A DNA stretch of 64,000 nt from Orientallactaga sibirica (taxonomy: Eukaryota > Chordata > Mammalia > Rodentia > Dipodidae). How positions within the stretch are numbered: position 1 is the stretch's first letter; every line of letters starts with the position of its first letter. The translations under genes were made by a program, and so were the position numbers. The notes under the pieces are model-generated. The model was given only the letters and a program-made list of their open reading frames with translations, searched no databases and had not been told where the DNA came from. This document shows positions 1 to 12,244 of this stretch, in pieces. The DNA is taken from NCBI GenBank assembly GCA_036365145.1, contig JAEOAD010000240.1, positions 310,001 to 374,000 of the forward strand, written 5' to 3'.

Positions 1-440
1 CCATCAAAATTCAAAAGCTTCTTGCTTCTTCACACACTGCAAATCTAGATTGTATGTGAGAGAAAAGTAGGCTTTATTAACAGCTGTAATATAAATATAA
101 ATATAAATATCAATTTTTGTGTATCATTTTTTTATTCTTCTTTCTTAGAGAGGAGCTATACATATGTAGGTTTAGTTTAATAGATTCCATAATGGTTCCC
201 ATTTCAAAGCCTTTCTCATAATATCATTGTAAGATATAAGAGCATTGTAAGATTCATACTAGGATCTGAAAACATCAGCCAAGTATTCCTCTAATACCAC
301 CGAGTCTCACCATGTAGACAAAGTTACTATTACTTCCAATTGCCTAAATATGTTTTACATCTTTTATTTTATTCATATGTCTGCCCCTGTCAAGACAGTC
401 TTTGTGATAGTATCTTAGCCTGGTCATTACACATGTAATT
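1..440. other. Unassigned A/T-rich DNA
   Basis: No open reading frame of note and no repeat family that I recognise. It ends at a TATC microsatellite. Confidence 0.5.
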
Positions 441-463
441 TATCTATCTATCATCTATCTATC

Positions 464-510
<47 letters not shown>

Positions 511-550
511 CACACACACATACACATATGTATGTATGTATAGACACACA
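441..550. repeat. (TATC)n microsatellite with CA/TATG tail
   Basis: About 70 bases of TATC units, interrupted by two TATCATC variants, run straight into short CA and TATG runs. The purer 3' half suggests recent slippage. Confidence 0.95.
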
Positions 551-634
551 GAGAAGCTTGAAATAAACCCTTTCCTCCCATAAGTTGTTTCTGGCAAGTG
601 TTTTGTGCAAGCAACAGGAAAGTAACTGCCACAG
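551..634 (+). mobile_element. MaLR-type LTR, 3' end only
   Basis: The AATAAACCCTTTCCTCC motif followed by a short tail ending near TAACTGCCACA matches the R/U5 end of the fuller MaLR LTR at 5887-6212. The 5' part is missing, replaced by the microsatellite. Confidence 0.6.
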
Positions 635-884
635 AGTTTATATAGTTAGAGGTACTTCATCTATTCTGACAGTAATTGAAATCAAAAGTAGTAGAGAGTT
701 AAAGAAGAAAAGGACATGGCTACTGACAGGAGGCAGATAACCTGAAGTACAAAATCACACTGGTAGGAAGGTAAAATTGGATCCCCTGGTTTGCCAAGGA
801 TTGAGGAGTCCCAGCAAGCACTTGCTAACAGTAACAGCTAATCAGAAACTTAGAGATCTTCATAAGACTGAAAGTAATCTTTTA

Positions 885-1046
885 TTCCTTTTTTTTTTTG
901 TTTGTTTCAAGGTGGGTCTTTAGCCTAGCCTAGGCTGACCTGGATTCACTATGTAGTTTTAGGCTAGCCTCAAACTCACAGCTATCCTCCTATCTCCACC
1001 TCCTGAGTGCTGAGATTAAAAGCATGCACCACCATGCCCAGATGAA
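885..1046 (-). mobile_element. B1 SINE (7SL-derived)
   Basis: Reads, on the minus strand, as a B1: a 'ggcatggtggtgcatgc' head, the 'cctgagtgctgagatt' block and a final A-rich tail (poly-T at 890-899 on the plus strand). Diverged and lacking coding capacity. B1 elements derive from 7SL RNA and are copied by L1 machinery. Confidence 0.85.
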
Positions 1047-1546
1047 GGTAATCTTTAGTTGGCTAAATCCTTCATTAAATTAAGGTAATGTATTTATTTA
1101 TATTACATTTATTAATTTCAATGTGAAATTAAAAATATGTTTCATGAAAAATAATACAATTCAGATATAATACAATTTTTCAAACAAAATATTTTTTTAA
1201 AAATATGAGGAAAACAAAGAGATAGGTTCCAGACCAGGAAAATCAAGAAACAGTAGAAACATTCTTAGGAGACTAGGTTTTTAGAAATCATTTACTATAT
1301 TAAAGTAAAAAATGATATTGAGATTACTGAAATATTAAAAGTTAAATACTTTAAAAGCAACAATGATAATTGTGCCTAAAAATAAAGGAAAATGTGCTTA
1401 AAATCAATGAAAAGTCACCATTAGTGAACTTGAAACTATAAAATGTATAAATTATGAAATATAGAATATGATATCTGATAGGAGACACTAGATTACTTGA
1501 GCAGAAGATGATAGGAGACAAAAGCAATAAATTAAAAGACAAATGT

Positions 1547-1689
1547 TCTGGGCATGGTGGCACATGCCTTTAACTCTAGGACTTGAGGGGCAGAGGTAGG
1601 AGGATCACCTTGAGTTTTAGGCTAGCCTGAGACTACATAGTAAATTCCAAGTCAGCCTGGGCTAGAGCAAGACCCTACCTCCAAAAGAA

Positions 1690-1735
<46 letters not shown>
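1547..1735 (+). mobile_element. B1 SINE with (CA)n tail
   Basis: B1 head 'ggcatggtggcacatgcc' at about 1552, internal Pol III-like boxes, and 'gactacatag...gcctgggctagagcaagaccc' body. The A tail has been replaced by a roughly 45-base CA repeat (1691-1735), a common fate of SINE tails. Confidence 0.9.
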
Positions 1736-1740
<5 letters not shown>

Positions 1741-1829
1741 TGCACACACGACAAATGAATAGAATGTTTCAGATCTACAAGACAAAAAAGACTGGATAAA
1801 AAAGGAATGCCATGGGAATCATGAGACAA

Positions 1830-2330
1830 TTTCAAAATACCTAAATGAGGAGAGGATCAGCCTATCACACCTTACCAGGACCCCAGTTGACAGCATACAG
1901 TAATTGGGAAAATGAACAAAGCTGCTGCTTTTTTCATGAACCTGATACCAACACAAGGGTGAAGGAGATAGACACTGAGAACACCCAACTCCTACTAAAC
2001 CACATATCCAGAGACACAGAGGCTTTCAAGACCTTATCACTGCAGTAGACCTAAAACGAATCCAACATGGCTCAGGGAAATTCTCAGAAGAGGGGGCAGA
2101 AAAATTGCTAGAGCCACAAGTTGGGTCATTATGCACAGAGACATTGCCTCTTCCATGTAACTGATGGCTGCCCCACAATGCACGACCCACATTCCCCAAC
2201 AAGGAGGATTCCTTTGGAGGGGAGAGGACAGGGAGGAGGCTATTGATGGCACCAACATGAATGTATTCATATTATGTGCATTACTAATAAAAAACAAATA
2301 AATTCAAAAAAATTACAAAAATGTTCCTAA
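1830..2330 (+). mobile_element. L1 3'-UTR fragment with A-rich tail
   Basis: The segment is the reverse complement of the 20.3, 21.1 and 22.1 kb repeats and matches the UTR seen downstream of L1 ORF2 at 53.9-55.8 kb. It ends in 'aataaaaaacaaataaa'-type sequence, the A-rich retrotransposition tail. 5' truncated. The small frame at 1845-2048 lies inside it and is not a gene. Confidence 0.75.
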
Positions 2331-2955
2331 GAAGACCAAAAAAAAAAAAATGGGTCTTTCCACTGCAATTATCTGAATCAATATAATTAATCTCTTACAG
2401 GTGATTCTAGTTCCTGTCAAGTATATAATCAATGTAAACCATCACCCATGTAGATATGTAGATATAGTAACTATGATTTATAGGTCAGGGGGCATAAATT
2501 GATCCATATTGTTGCAATTTTTATACTTTAAATGATTAGCAACTGAAAGTAGAGTGCAAAAATTAAATTAATAATATATATGGTAATCTCTACAGCAACC
2601 AAAAAAATAAGCAGAAAACCTAAATTAACATAGAAATTAAAATTAAATTCCATCAATTATTCAAATAATGCAAATGAAGAAAAGAGAAATAATAGCATTT
2701 AAAGAACAGGGGACAAACAACACAAATAATAAAATGGTAGACATAAATATAATCATATCAATAATTTTCATAAATGCAAACAAATATTCTGACTAAAAAG
2801 TAGAGATTATCAGGATATACTTTAAAAAGAATAATGGCATAGATTGAAAATTAATAAAAATGATATGTCATATAAATAGAAAATATCAGAATGCTGAAGT
2901 AATTATGTGAATATCATATAAAGCAGATATCAAGATAAAAAGTATTACTACCAGT
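2331..2955. other. Unassigned A/T-rich DNA
   Basis: Low-complexity A/T-rich sequence. It may be a very old L1 relic, but I cannot align it by eye. Confidence 0.4.
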
Positions 2956-2968
2956 AAAAGGACCAGTT

Positions 2969-3156
2969 TGGGCCTGAGTATATGACTTAGCAGTTAAAGG
3001 CACTTGTTCGCAAAGCCTGATGACCTGTGTTTGATTTCTCAGCACCCACATAAAGCCAGATGCATAAAGTGGCACATGTATAGTGGCAAGAAACCCTGGC
3101 ATGCTTATGCATTCCCTCTCTCTCTTTCCTTGCAAATAAATAATAAAATAAATAAA
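2969..3156 (+). mobile_element. B2-type SINE with target-site duplication
   Basis: tRNA-like head ('atgacttagcagttaaaggc' region), the lineage-specific body 'gccagatgca...ggcacatg', a CT run and an AAATAA tail. Flanked by near-identical duplications AAAAGGACCAGTT (about 2957-2968) and AAAAGGGACCAGTT (about 3157-3168), so both ends are defined. Confidence 0.9.
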
Positions 3157-3168
3157 AAGGGACCAGTT

Positions 3169-3530
3169 CATAGTAACTGGAGACTCAATTCATCAGTAAA
3201 TTTGAATAACTTAAACATGTATGGAAATGAAAATACATGTAGCAAAATTTAAAGGATGTAGATGTAATTTCAAAGCTGAAGATCTTATTGTCAATTTATT
3301 GGGAATTGATAGACTGAATATAAAAAATCATAAATGAATTGAACTGTGTCAAATAATATGAACTGATTTACAAATTCTTTACTCAATTACATTCTAAAGG
3401 GTGGTAATGGCTTAGTTCCTGTTCTGAATATTGATTACATGAGTATGTTCATTTGGTTAAATTAATTAAAATCTAATTATCATTTTTGCACTTGTATGTA
3501 TATGTGTTATGATTTGCTTTATAATAGCAA
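3169..3530. other. Unassigned A/T-rich DNA
   Basis: No repeat or gene recognised; short overlapping frames only. Confidence 0.4.
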
Positions 3531-3541
3531 TAAAGTACATT

Positions 3542-3568
3542 TAAAAAATATATTTTATATATTTATTT

Positions 3569-3606
<38 letters not shown>

Positions 3607-3757
3607 ATGGGTGTGCAAGGGCCTCCAGACACTGCAAACGAACTCCGGATGCATGTGCACCCTTGTGCATCTGGCTTACATGGGTCCTGGAGAATTGCAC
3701 CAGGATCCTTTGGCTTTGCAGGCAAATGCCTTAACCAGTAAGCCCCCTCTCCAGCCC
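3542..3757 (-). mobile_element. B2-type SINE with target-site duplication
   Basis: Minus-strand copy: plus strand shows the tail (TTTATTTGAGAG and a GA run), then the body 'gcatctggcttacatggg', then the tRNA-like head ending 'ctctccagccc'. Flanked by TAAAGTACATT before and TAAAGTATATT after. Confidence 0.92.
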
Positions 3758-3768
3758 TAAAGTATATT

Positions 3769-5473
3769 GCTTAAAAGTCAAAGAAAATTAGGTGAGGGCA
3801 AGTAGGGACTTGTGAGAGACAAAATAATCAGATATGTGTAGATAATGGAGGTGGAACTAATAATAGGCTTAACTCATTATATAGGGGAGGTGTTAGCAAG
3901 TGAGGAAATGGATGATTTTGAGGTTTCAGATCCAGAAGCTGTGTGAAAGACAATGGTAGAGCATCTGACTCCAGAAGCTGTCTGAGATTGTGCTTTAAAT
4001 TTTTGTTCTAGGCAAATATCCAAGAAACTCAAAACAACCATCTAATACTTCACCTTGTCAAAATATGTAGAAAAATAAGCAAAATCCCATAGTTTTAAAA
4101 TCATTTTCTCAGTCTTAAACATACCTCTTTTGTGTAAAGACTTAGAGCAAACTCATTTCTTAAGCATGAACCATACCAAATTCCTAAAGGAATGCTAAAT
4201 AAAAAAAATTATTAAAATGATGAAAACTTTGGTTTGGGGCTTGTTCTTCCTCCTATAAAATAATAGTTTATCTTTTATCCTACTTATTTTTTTTGAAATT
4301 ATTTCAATACATTATCAGTAATCTATCTTTCATCCTATTTATTTACTAAATTCTGAAAATTTAAACCAGCAATTCATGTGAACAGTCCTGTAGGGACAAA
4401 ATATACAATGTATTTGCAAAGAACTACAAGGACATACCCAGTGGATAGAGCTTTTGAATAGAGAAATAGAAGCTCCCTCCACAATGAACTGAGGAGATCT
4501 ATTTGGAGTTTCATACACATATTTTGAAAGCTCCCAATTGTGGTTTCAGTATCAAAATAATGAAGTGTCAAAGGCGTTTTCCCTCATAGTAAAGAATTAA
4601 TTAAACAACAGCTATAATGATCTGGCATCTAATAGTGTTATTTCTGACATGAGACCCTTTTACCTTGGTTCTGAATTGGATGAATCGTTATGAATACTTT
4701 CTTATAAATACTCATCTTGCTTCCTCATGTATGATATGAGTTTCTAGAATCACAATTATCCTCTTATTCCTTTCAGAGAATTTGTATAGCCCTGTGAATA
4801 AGAGAAACTCAAAGCATTTGGTAGATATACTGTTTACATCAGCCAAGATGAACCACTGCCCTTATTTTGTCAGAACAGTAATACTCTCAGATAAATTGTC
4901 AGGAAAGGGAAAGTCTAGAGTTTTAACTAGGGGCAAGGTACAAGGACAATAAGAGGTTCAATTCTGGAGATCAAGCAATTTTTCCAGGATCAAATATGTC
5001 TTGTTTTATTTAATAGTGAATTACCTTAAACATTCTCATAAATAGTATTCAAGTTGATGCATCTTGAAAACAAATCCCATAACAATCAAACTTACTGATT
5101 GCAGCCAATACATTTTCAAAAGGGAGAACAAATATGTATGCATATTTCAGAGAAAATTTACTTTAAATTTATAAAGGAAAACCTAAATTTTTAATTTGCC
5201 TGGAAAAATTGTATAAAAGTTATAATATTTAACTATACAGGTAACACACAGAATAAGACTGCATGTAGGGTAATAGAGGGGGCAATACTGTAAAATACAT
5301 GTAAGGATATAAGCCATTTATGAGCCATCTGCTACTCAATCCAAGACAGGATGGAAAAAGTAGAAAAATTATGGGGACATTAGAAGGGAAAGGAATCCCT
5401 CATTTTAGTGTCTGCTTAAAACCTCTTGGGAGTAGGAAATCAAGGTTTCTAGCATATCTGCTTAAGACTTTTA
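3769..5473. other. 1.7 kb with no recognised element
   Basis: A/T-rich sequence, only short frames without codon structure (for example 4374-4571). No splice-bounded exon candidate stands out. Confidence 0.4.
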
Positions 5474-5484
5474 TTCCTTCCCAT

Positions 5485-5690
5485 TTAAAAAAAATATACT
5501 ATTTATTTATTTGAGAGAAAGAGAGAGAGAGAGAGAGAGAGATGATGCACTAGGCCTCCAGCCATTACAAACAAATTCCAGATGCATGTGTCCCCTTGTG
5601 CATCTGGCTTACATGGGTCCTGGTGAATCAAACAGGGATCCTTTGGCTTCGCAGGCAAATGCCTTAACCACTAAGCCATCTCTCCAGCCC
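5485..5690 (-). mobile_element. B2-type SINE with target-site duplication
   Basis: Same layout as the 3542 copy: TTTATTTATTTGAGAG, a GA run, body, tRNA-like head ending 'tctccagccc'. Target duplication TCCTTCCCAT at 5475-5484 and 5691-5700, exact over 10 bases. Confidence 0.93.
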
Positions 5691-5886
5691 TCCTTCCCAT
5701 CTTTAAGCCTGGAATTTTCTAGGACTCTCACCAGACACTCCAATAAAAGGACATGCTCTAAACTGCTTGTGCAAACCTAGTCACTTGGTTTTATTTTATC
5801 ACAGTGTAATCCTATCCAAGGTACCTCTGAAGCCACCCTATAATCTCACTTATTGCAAATAAGGGAAAAAAGATAAACAAGTTTCT

Positions 5887-6212
5887 ATGGTAATTTGAAT
5901 ATGAAATGTTCCCTATAACTTCATGTGTTTATGATTATGCCTCATGCTCTGTCCTCAGCTGGTGGCAATTTGGGAAGTAGAGCCTTGCCAGAGGAGGTTT
6001 GTCACGTGGAACAGACTTGGACATTTATCAGACTTAGCTCCTAGCCAAGTACTTAGACTACTTCCACCCAGATATGTGATAGCTTACTGTTCATGCCATG
6101 CTTTACTGTCATGATGAAACTTTCCCTTAAAACTGTAAGCTGAAGTAAACTCTTTCCTCCTATCAGCTGCTTTTCATCAGCTATTTTGTCCTAGCAACAA
6201 ATTAACTATGAC
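5887..6212 (+). mobile_element. MaLR-type solo LTR
   Basis: Starts 'tggtaatttgaatatgaaat' and ends 'caaattaactatgaca', with AAGTAAACTCTTTCCTCC near 6145 in the position of the MaLR poly(A) region. Its length (about 325 bases) fits MaLR (ERVL-related) LTRs such as ORR1/MT. No internal region is attached, as expected after LTR-LTR recombination. Confidence 0.8.
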
Positions 6213-7303
6213 AGTTTCTAAATAATGCCTTGAGATGTAACTTGAGAGGCACAAAAGTGTCTACTGCTAAAACACTTAAATATGACTCTTTTGGAGAAGT
6301 TCACACTAATGCTCTTGGGTGTGTCTTCTTTTGTCCCTGAGCACCTTTGTTATTTTTAATAAACTTCAACTCAACTTTATACTGGCTTGTTCTAAATTCT
6401 TTCTGCATGGAAGACAAGGATCCAGTTTTACCTGAGTAAAAGATTAAGGAGACTTCTTAGGCATCACCGTGTGAAGTTGTGCCTCCATCCACTGATAACA
6501 CCACTGATAACAAGTCCTGGGTGTATGTAGGAAGAAATGCCCATTTTTACCATACTCTTCTGAATTTCTTAAAATTCTAATTTCCACTTCCTTAACCTAT
6601 AAGTTCCAACCCCCCATGTGGATTTTACAACACCACATGGGACTTGTAAAAAAAGGTAGCAAAAGTAAAAGGTTTCTGAACATGCAATGATTAAAACTTC
6701 ATCCAAAATCCAATGAATATCGAATTTGAACTTTCCCATGTTGCATTGCAGAACTTCACTAAAGGCTTCATTCTGAATATTCAGCACAGCACACATTACC
6801 TATAAATACTACTGGAAACAGCTTGGCTCAGATTCAAAACTACTGTATATTGTGAAGTATAGAGCTTTACAGCATGTACAAAGTTTTCTACTTTTATAGA
6901 AACATAGTGATTCATTTATATGAAACATAAAAGTGTGTTATAATGTTTGCTTTTAAAAATTACTGTTTTAGTTGCTGATTTGAGTTTTATAAAAAGCATC
7001 ACTAAACAAATTTAGCTTGAGCTTAGAATAAAATTTTCAACAATTTCTGAAATGTCCCTAAACATATTTCTGCCATTTTATAATATGTATCTATGAAAAG
7101 TAGTGCTCTCAACATTGACTATTATATAATCAAAATATCAGTCACCTATAGAAATGTTGAAGATGTTCTATGCCCTGAAATATCAATATGCAGCCAAGAT
7201 TTCATTATGTAAAAATAAAAAGGAAATTTTCTTCTATATATATGGAAACCTGATTTGTCTTTTTAGATGGTAAAGTTATATGTATACCAAAGAATTATTT
7301 AGC
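6213..7303. other. 1.1 kb with no recognised element
   Basis: A/T-rich; a minus-strand frame at 6569-6796 has no recognisable domain and is probably chance. Confidence 0.4.
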
Positions 7304-7447
7304 AAGGTATGGTGGCACATGCCTTTAGTCCCAGCACTTGGAATGCAGAGGTAGGTGGTTTGAGTCTAGCCTGAGATTACCTTGTGAATTCCAGGTCAGC
7401 CTGGGGCTAGAAAGAGATCCTACCTTGAGAAAACAACAACAAAAAGA
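7304..7447 (+). mobile_element. B1 SINE
   Basis: Head 'ggtatggtggcacatgcc', 'cccagcacttgg', 'gaattccaggtcagcctggg' body and an AACAACAAC tail. Full-length monomeric B1. Confidence 0.9.
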
Positions 7448-7470
7448 ATTGCTTAAAAATAAATTTTCTT

Positions 7471-7697
7471 GGGCTGGAGATATGGCTTAGTGGTTAAAGT
7501 GATTGCCTGAGAAGCCTAAGGACCCATATTTAACTCTCCAAGTCCCATGTAAGCTAGATGCACAAGGTGATGAAAGCACACAAGGTCACACATGTGCACA
7601 AAGTGGTGCATGCATCTGGAGTTCAATTGCAGTGACTGGAGGCCCTGGCATGACAATTCTCTCTTTCTTTTCTTTCTCTTTCATAAAAAAAATTACC
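7471..7697 (+). mobile_element. B2-type SINE with internal duplication
   Basis: Head 'gggctggagatatggcttag', then the body. The 'gcacaaggtg...' segment near 7560 is followed by an extra 'cacaaagtggtgcatgcatc' copy, making the element longer than its relatives. A CT run and poly-A follow. Confidence 0.88.
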
Positions 7698-7699
7698 AA

Positions 7700-8310
7700 A
7701 TTTTTTTTTCTTTACTCCCAACACAATAATAGTGAGTGACTTTAATACCCCACTATTGTCCCTAGAGTGATCATCTAGACTGAAAATAGAGAAAAAGATG
7801 GAGCTAAACAACACCATAGATCAAATGGACTTAACAAATATCTACAGAACACTCCATCCAAACTTTTCAGAATACACATTCTTAGCAGCTCATGGAAAAA
7901 TTTTAAATAAAAGATCATATATAAGAGCATTAATAAAGTACACAAATTAAAAGCATTGACAGTACTCCCTGTATTATATCTGACCACAATGCAATAAAAC
8001 TAAAACTTAACAAGAACATAAACAAAAGATACACAAAACCTGGAGACATAACAGCACACTATTGAACAATGAATGGGTAGTTGAAAAGGAAATAAAAAAT
8101 TCCTAGAACTGAATGTTTCATTCTGCAATATACCAACACTTAAGGGGGAAAAATGAACAGTCCTAAGAGGGATTTTAAAGCTCTAAATATATACATTACA
8201 AAAATAGAGAGATCTTAAATAAATAACTTAAAATCCATCTGAAGGCTTTGGGAAAACAAGGACAATCCAAATCCTCCCAAAAGAGATGAAGAGAAATAGT
8301 CAAAATCAAG
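7700..8310 (+). mobile_element. L1 ORF2 fragment (endonuclease region)
   Basis: Contains the L1 block 'gaatacacattcttagcagc' and 'tctgaccacaatgcaataaa', which lies in the endonuclease-encoding part of L1 ORF2. Many stops and indels; no open frame remains. It continues the L1 frame immediately after the B2 tail, suggesting the SINE inserted at its edge. Confidence 0.75.
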
Positions 8311-8314
8311 GCAG

Positions 8315-8478
8315 AAGGCTGGAGAGATGGCTTAGCAGTAAAGGTGCTTGCCTGTGAAGCCTAAGGACCCAGGTTCAATTCCCCAGTACCCATGTAAAGA
8401 CAGGTGCTCAAGGTGGCTCATGAATCTGGAGTTCCTTTGCAGTGGCTGGAGATCCTGGTGCACCCTTTCCTTCTCTAG
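8315..8478 (+). mobile_element. B2-type SINE, 3' truncated, abutting a MaLR LTR
   Basis: Head and body are intact to 'gctggagatcctggtgcaccc', then the element stops without the usual long CT run and A tail, directly against MaLR LTR sequence starting near 8479. The junction probably marks a deletion that removed the SINE tail and the last bases of the LTR. Confidence 0.85.
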
Positions 8479-8783
8479 GATGAACTTCCCAACCAGGCAC
8501 AGTTTATGGGAGGAATAGCATTTATTTCAAAGTTACAGATCCATATTGGCAGAGAAGAGAAAACCCACCAACAAAATCAAGAGCAAAAAACAAAAACAAA
8601 AACTGGGAGCCAAGCCACAGGGAACCCAGCAGGACTCAGGCATTTTGCATATCTTAGGTTGGAATTCCAGCTCCATCCCTACACTTTAAGGCTGGACCCT
8701 AGGATCTGCCCACAGTGACACTAAGTTACAAGCTTTGATAAAACTCCTGAATCCATGAGGGGACATCCATTCAAAATACTACA
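8479..8783 (-). mobile_element. MaLR 3' LTR
   Basis: Aligns with the 15819-16141 LTR across 'actcaggca.tttgcatatc', 'ttaggttggaattccag' and 'ggctggaccctaggat'. On the minus strand it begins TGTAGTATTTTG at 8783. Its U5 end is lost against the truncated B2 SINE. Confidence 0.85.
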
Positions 8784-8802
8784 ACCTGCCCCTGGCCCCC
8801 AG
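8784..8802 (-). promoter_or_regulatory. MaLR polypurine tract
   Basis: Minus strand reads CTGGGGGCCAGGGGCAGGT immediately before the 3' LTR. Purine runs in this position prime plus-strand DNA synthesis in LTR elements. Confidence 0.7.
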
Positions 8803-9539
8803 TAGATTCATAACCATCTCATATTGTAAATTGTATTCAGTCCAACTTTAAAGGTCCCCAAGTTAAGATAGTTGTAAAGCTCCAAATCTCATGTGAGATT
8901 TATTAACTGTCAGTCCTGTAAAATCAAAACAAGTTATACACTTTCAACATATAAAGGAACAAAGTAAACATTGTCAACTGCTATAAGGCATAGTAAGGAG
9001 AGACTGGAACAATGCAAACTCAATAGCTATCAAGCAAACATCAAACTTCTGCAGTTCAAGTCCAATAACAATCAGTGACTGACAGTCTCTGGGATTTTCC
9101 AATTCCACCCCTCCAGCTGTGCAGAATAGCCAGTGAAATCTTCCATCCCAGGCCAACAGTGAGCTCCATGGTAGTCCTTTCACAGTCCTGGCATATCCAA
9201 AACATCTTTGGGTCTCTAGTGCAAACCACAGTTCATCTTCCAATGGCTTTTCCAGCCTATCAGGGTCATTACACCCTGCCTCATGTTATGTCTTAGTAGA
9301 AGCTCACTGTGTGGACTTCATGACCCATTCCACATTTTTTTCATGCATCTGAAACCATACCATGTCACAGGACATAGCAGTATTCTTAATTCAGGAACAA
9401 AATAAATTGGTGACTTTGAAGAGGAAGTTCCTTCTTTTCAGATCTCCTTTCAAAAAATTGCATGCCTACAATTCAATCTTTTTGGGGTGGGATCACCTCA
9501 GGCATTCTCTCCTGTTTTAATATAAAGCAGTTTGGCCAT
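8803..9539 (-). mobile_element. MaLR internal region, part 1
   Basis: Non-coding. The stretch from about 9145 matches 47117 onward ('ggccaacagtg...ccatggtag') and continues to the insertion point in '...ttggccat'. Open frames here (8974-9243 minus, 9075-9296 plus) overlap each other and have no domain. Confidence 0.8.
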
Positions 9540-9957
9540 TGTAAGGTTAGGGAGTGACCAGACCACTCAAACCACTCTGAGGCAAAGATGAAAGCTTTTA
9601 TTAGGGAAAAGCATGAGCTGCCAGGGCTGGCTTACAAGAGAGGAGCACAGCCCAATTGAATTTCCAGATAGTGGGATTTATAGGGCTTTCAGGTGGGGGA
9701 GGGTGAGGAAGGGAAATGCTTGAATAAGAAAGGTTCCTTTAAGGGAGATCTAAGATAGCTAGGGTGGGACACCAAAACATTGATGAAGTGATTTACAAAA
9801 TAAGGGGGCAGGAAACCATGACCTGGGGCCATTTCAGGCAAGGAGAGGATAATGGCTGGGCCAGTTTCTTGAGAAATGTGGATAATCCACTTCCTTATGT
9901 CTCTGTCCCATCTTGCTGTCCTTGGTGACTCCATTTTGGGACCTGTCAGACCTAACA
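9540..9957 (-). mobile_element. ERV-B 3' LTR
   Basis: 418 bases, TG...CA on the minus strand (starts TGTTAGGTCTGACAGG). TATA box as TTTATA on the plus strand at 9677-9682, and a poly(A) signal AATAAAAG (plus CTTTTATT, 9595-9602). It resembles class I (gammaretrovirus-like) LTRs. Confidence 0.88.
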
Positions 9958-12240
9958 TTCCTGCCTTTTGTTAATGATAAGAGATGAAGGTTAATTTCTT
10001 CATGCTAATCATAGGGGTGATGAGTTCTTATGGGAAAGGCTGGATACTGTGATTGATGGGTCTCCCTTCAAGGCAGGTGATGAGGAGGCAGTTCCATGGT
10101 GGCTAGGTGGTCAGAGGGGTGAGATCCATAGTGAGCTCCTTCCATCAGCACCAGTATAGCATGCTGTTATGACTTGGTCCTGAACAAAACAGAGACTTCT
10201 ACCATCCAAGTATTGAGCTGGCTTCTGGGCACTTGCTGGCAACATCTGTTATAGAGGTGAAGGAGATGGGCTCTGTGCACCCTGTGAGAGGACAGAAGGA
10301 AGAATTAAGGAGTTTGTTGTGACATCAAAATGCCAGGCACAAAGGGTTAAAAATAAGAGGCAAAGGGCATGGCTAAGGCAAGTGGGAGGAGATGGGGTCA
10401 GGGTAGGTGAAGTTAATCAGGGACAGGCAGAGGAAGAAGTCATAAGTTAATGTTAGAGTTCAGTATCGTAAGTCAGCATCAGATAGAGGAGTCTATTGAA
10501 TTTTTGTTTATATTGTAGTGATATTTTTCTTACTGGGTGATTAATACCATGCAGACTGCCAGAATTAACTGTATTATTTTGGAGATCAATAATGGTGCTG
10601 TAGGAGAAACTTAGGGAACTATGAGGAGTTCTATGACTCTCAGCATTGTCATCTGCTAGGATAAGCCAAGGCCGTGTTGACCAAGTGGTCCTCCCTCTTT
10701 TGGGAAGCTTGGCAAGGACTGATTTTCCTCCAATGTGACTCTCCTGTTGCAGATACACTGACTTGGTATCCCATCTCTGGGTCTCCATATCCTCTCTGAT
10801 CAAGAAGATAAGTAACTTACCAAAGGCTAGAAGTTAGCACTGTCCCATCATCTCCTGTGGCCTTCTGACCTGGGAGCAGGTTATCTTTTTAAGCCCAATG
10901 TTTCCAATTGATTTTGGCTTCTACATATGGTTATTAATCACTAGAAAGACTGTACATATCTGATTAGCAAAACAGATTATTTAAAAGGTATAGAACATAT
11001 CTGGTTAGCAAAGCAGATCTGTTTAGAGAATGACATAATAGTTTAAAATCATTCTGATTTATATTTAAGTTTAGTTGTCAGGTGACAGTGTAGGCTATAT
11101 CTGGTACATAGAAAGCATACATATTCTATCTTTTAAGTATCTGTCAGTTATAAGTATAGTCAGAACATTTCAGTAGCCCTGAAAACAATATTTTAATAAA
11201 TTATTTTATCAGTAACTTTAAGGCAATTGAATTAATCTAGAAACTCCATGTCAGGAAAAAGATAAGACAGTATAAAAACTTGGCATCTGTGTTTGAAAAC
11301 AACTTTGGGTAGTCTGTATACCAATGTCCCAAACTGGAAGCAGAACAGCAATTTGAGATTATTTTTCTAAGGCAGGAAACATGTCAATATTCTCATAAGC
11401 AATGAACTTAAGATACCAGAAATAAGACAATTAAATGAAACCTTGACTGAGACTGATTATACATAGCTTAAGAATAAAATAAAATTTGGTTGTTGTTGAG
11501 TTAAGCAAGCCCCAATTTTAACATACATTAGAGATAATATGACAGACATAAAATGATTTTTTAAAGTACCTTTTAATATTGAACAACTTTATGGCTTAAC
11601 TAAAGAAATATTTATGACTGTTATATGAAGCTTAGACAAACTATACTAACATTAATTATCTACAGTAGATTTCTCTAAGACATGGGAAGCTTCCTCAGTT
11701 TTCCTAAGAATAAGATTTCATTGTTACTTTTTATAAGACTTAGATTATAACCTCAGTTATATAATCACACAGAAAAACTAGCATGAATAAGTCAAGAAGC
11801 ATGTTAAAGTCACAGTTTTAGAAGGCATGGTGATGTATGCTTATTGATAGCAAAACATCATGTACTTTCTATAAACCAAAATACAATATTCTAATATCTA
11901 GAAAAGTCTTATATTAACAAAAAGTAGAGTTCACATATTTAAGGCACATGAGGCTACAGAGAGTAAACTATGAACAAAAGATGTGCTAACAGAATTTAAA
12001 ATAAACAAGAAATATATATTATATAGTAACATTTTTGACTTAAATATGAACACATGAAAAATTTTATAATTTTTAAAGTTCATCAGAATTGGGATACCTT
12101 TATATAATGTTTATATATTTTTTAATGAGGAGATTTAGCATTTTTAAAAGCTAACTAAGATGTCCACCCAATCTATGTCAGTTTTTTTAAAATTAATTCA
12201 GCTATATTTAACATATCCAAAGAATAGAGGAACTGGACTA
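9958..12240 (-). mobile_element. ERV-B interior, 3' non-coding part
   Basis: About 2.3 kb with no retroviral domain that I can recognise. A 116-residue minus-strand frame (10453-10803) is the longest, but it shows no known motif. Beyond 10.9 kb the sequence is strongly A/T-rich and contains a short tandem duplication (10954-11019). Confidence 0.6.
10954..11019. repeat. Two-copy direct repeat, 41-bp period
   Basis: ACATATCTGATTAGCAAAAC at 10954 recurs as ACATATCTGGTTAGCAAAGC at 10995; the match covers about 25 bases and ends in CAGAT. Confidence 0.75.
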
Positions 12241-12244
12241 AACT

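Noticed and set aside
441..512. CRISPR-like regular repeat
   Set aside because: A TATC microsatellite without spacers, in a mammalian genome.
2969..3040. tRNA-like heads of the B2 and ID elements as tRNA genes
   Set aside because: Each is followed by a SINE body and tail, has degraded boxes or stems, and repeats many times in the window.
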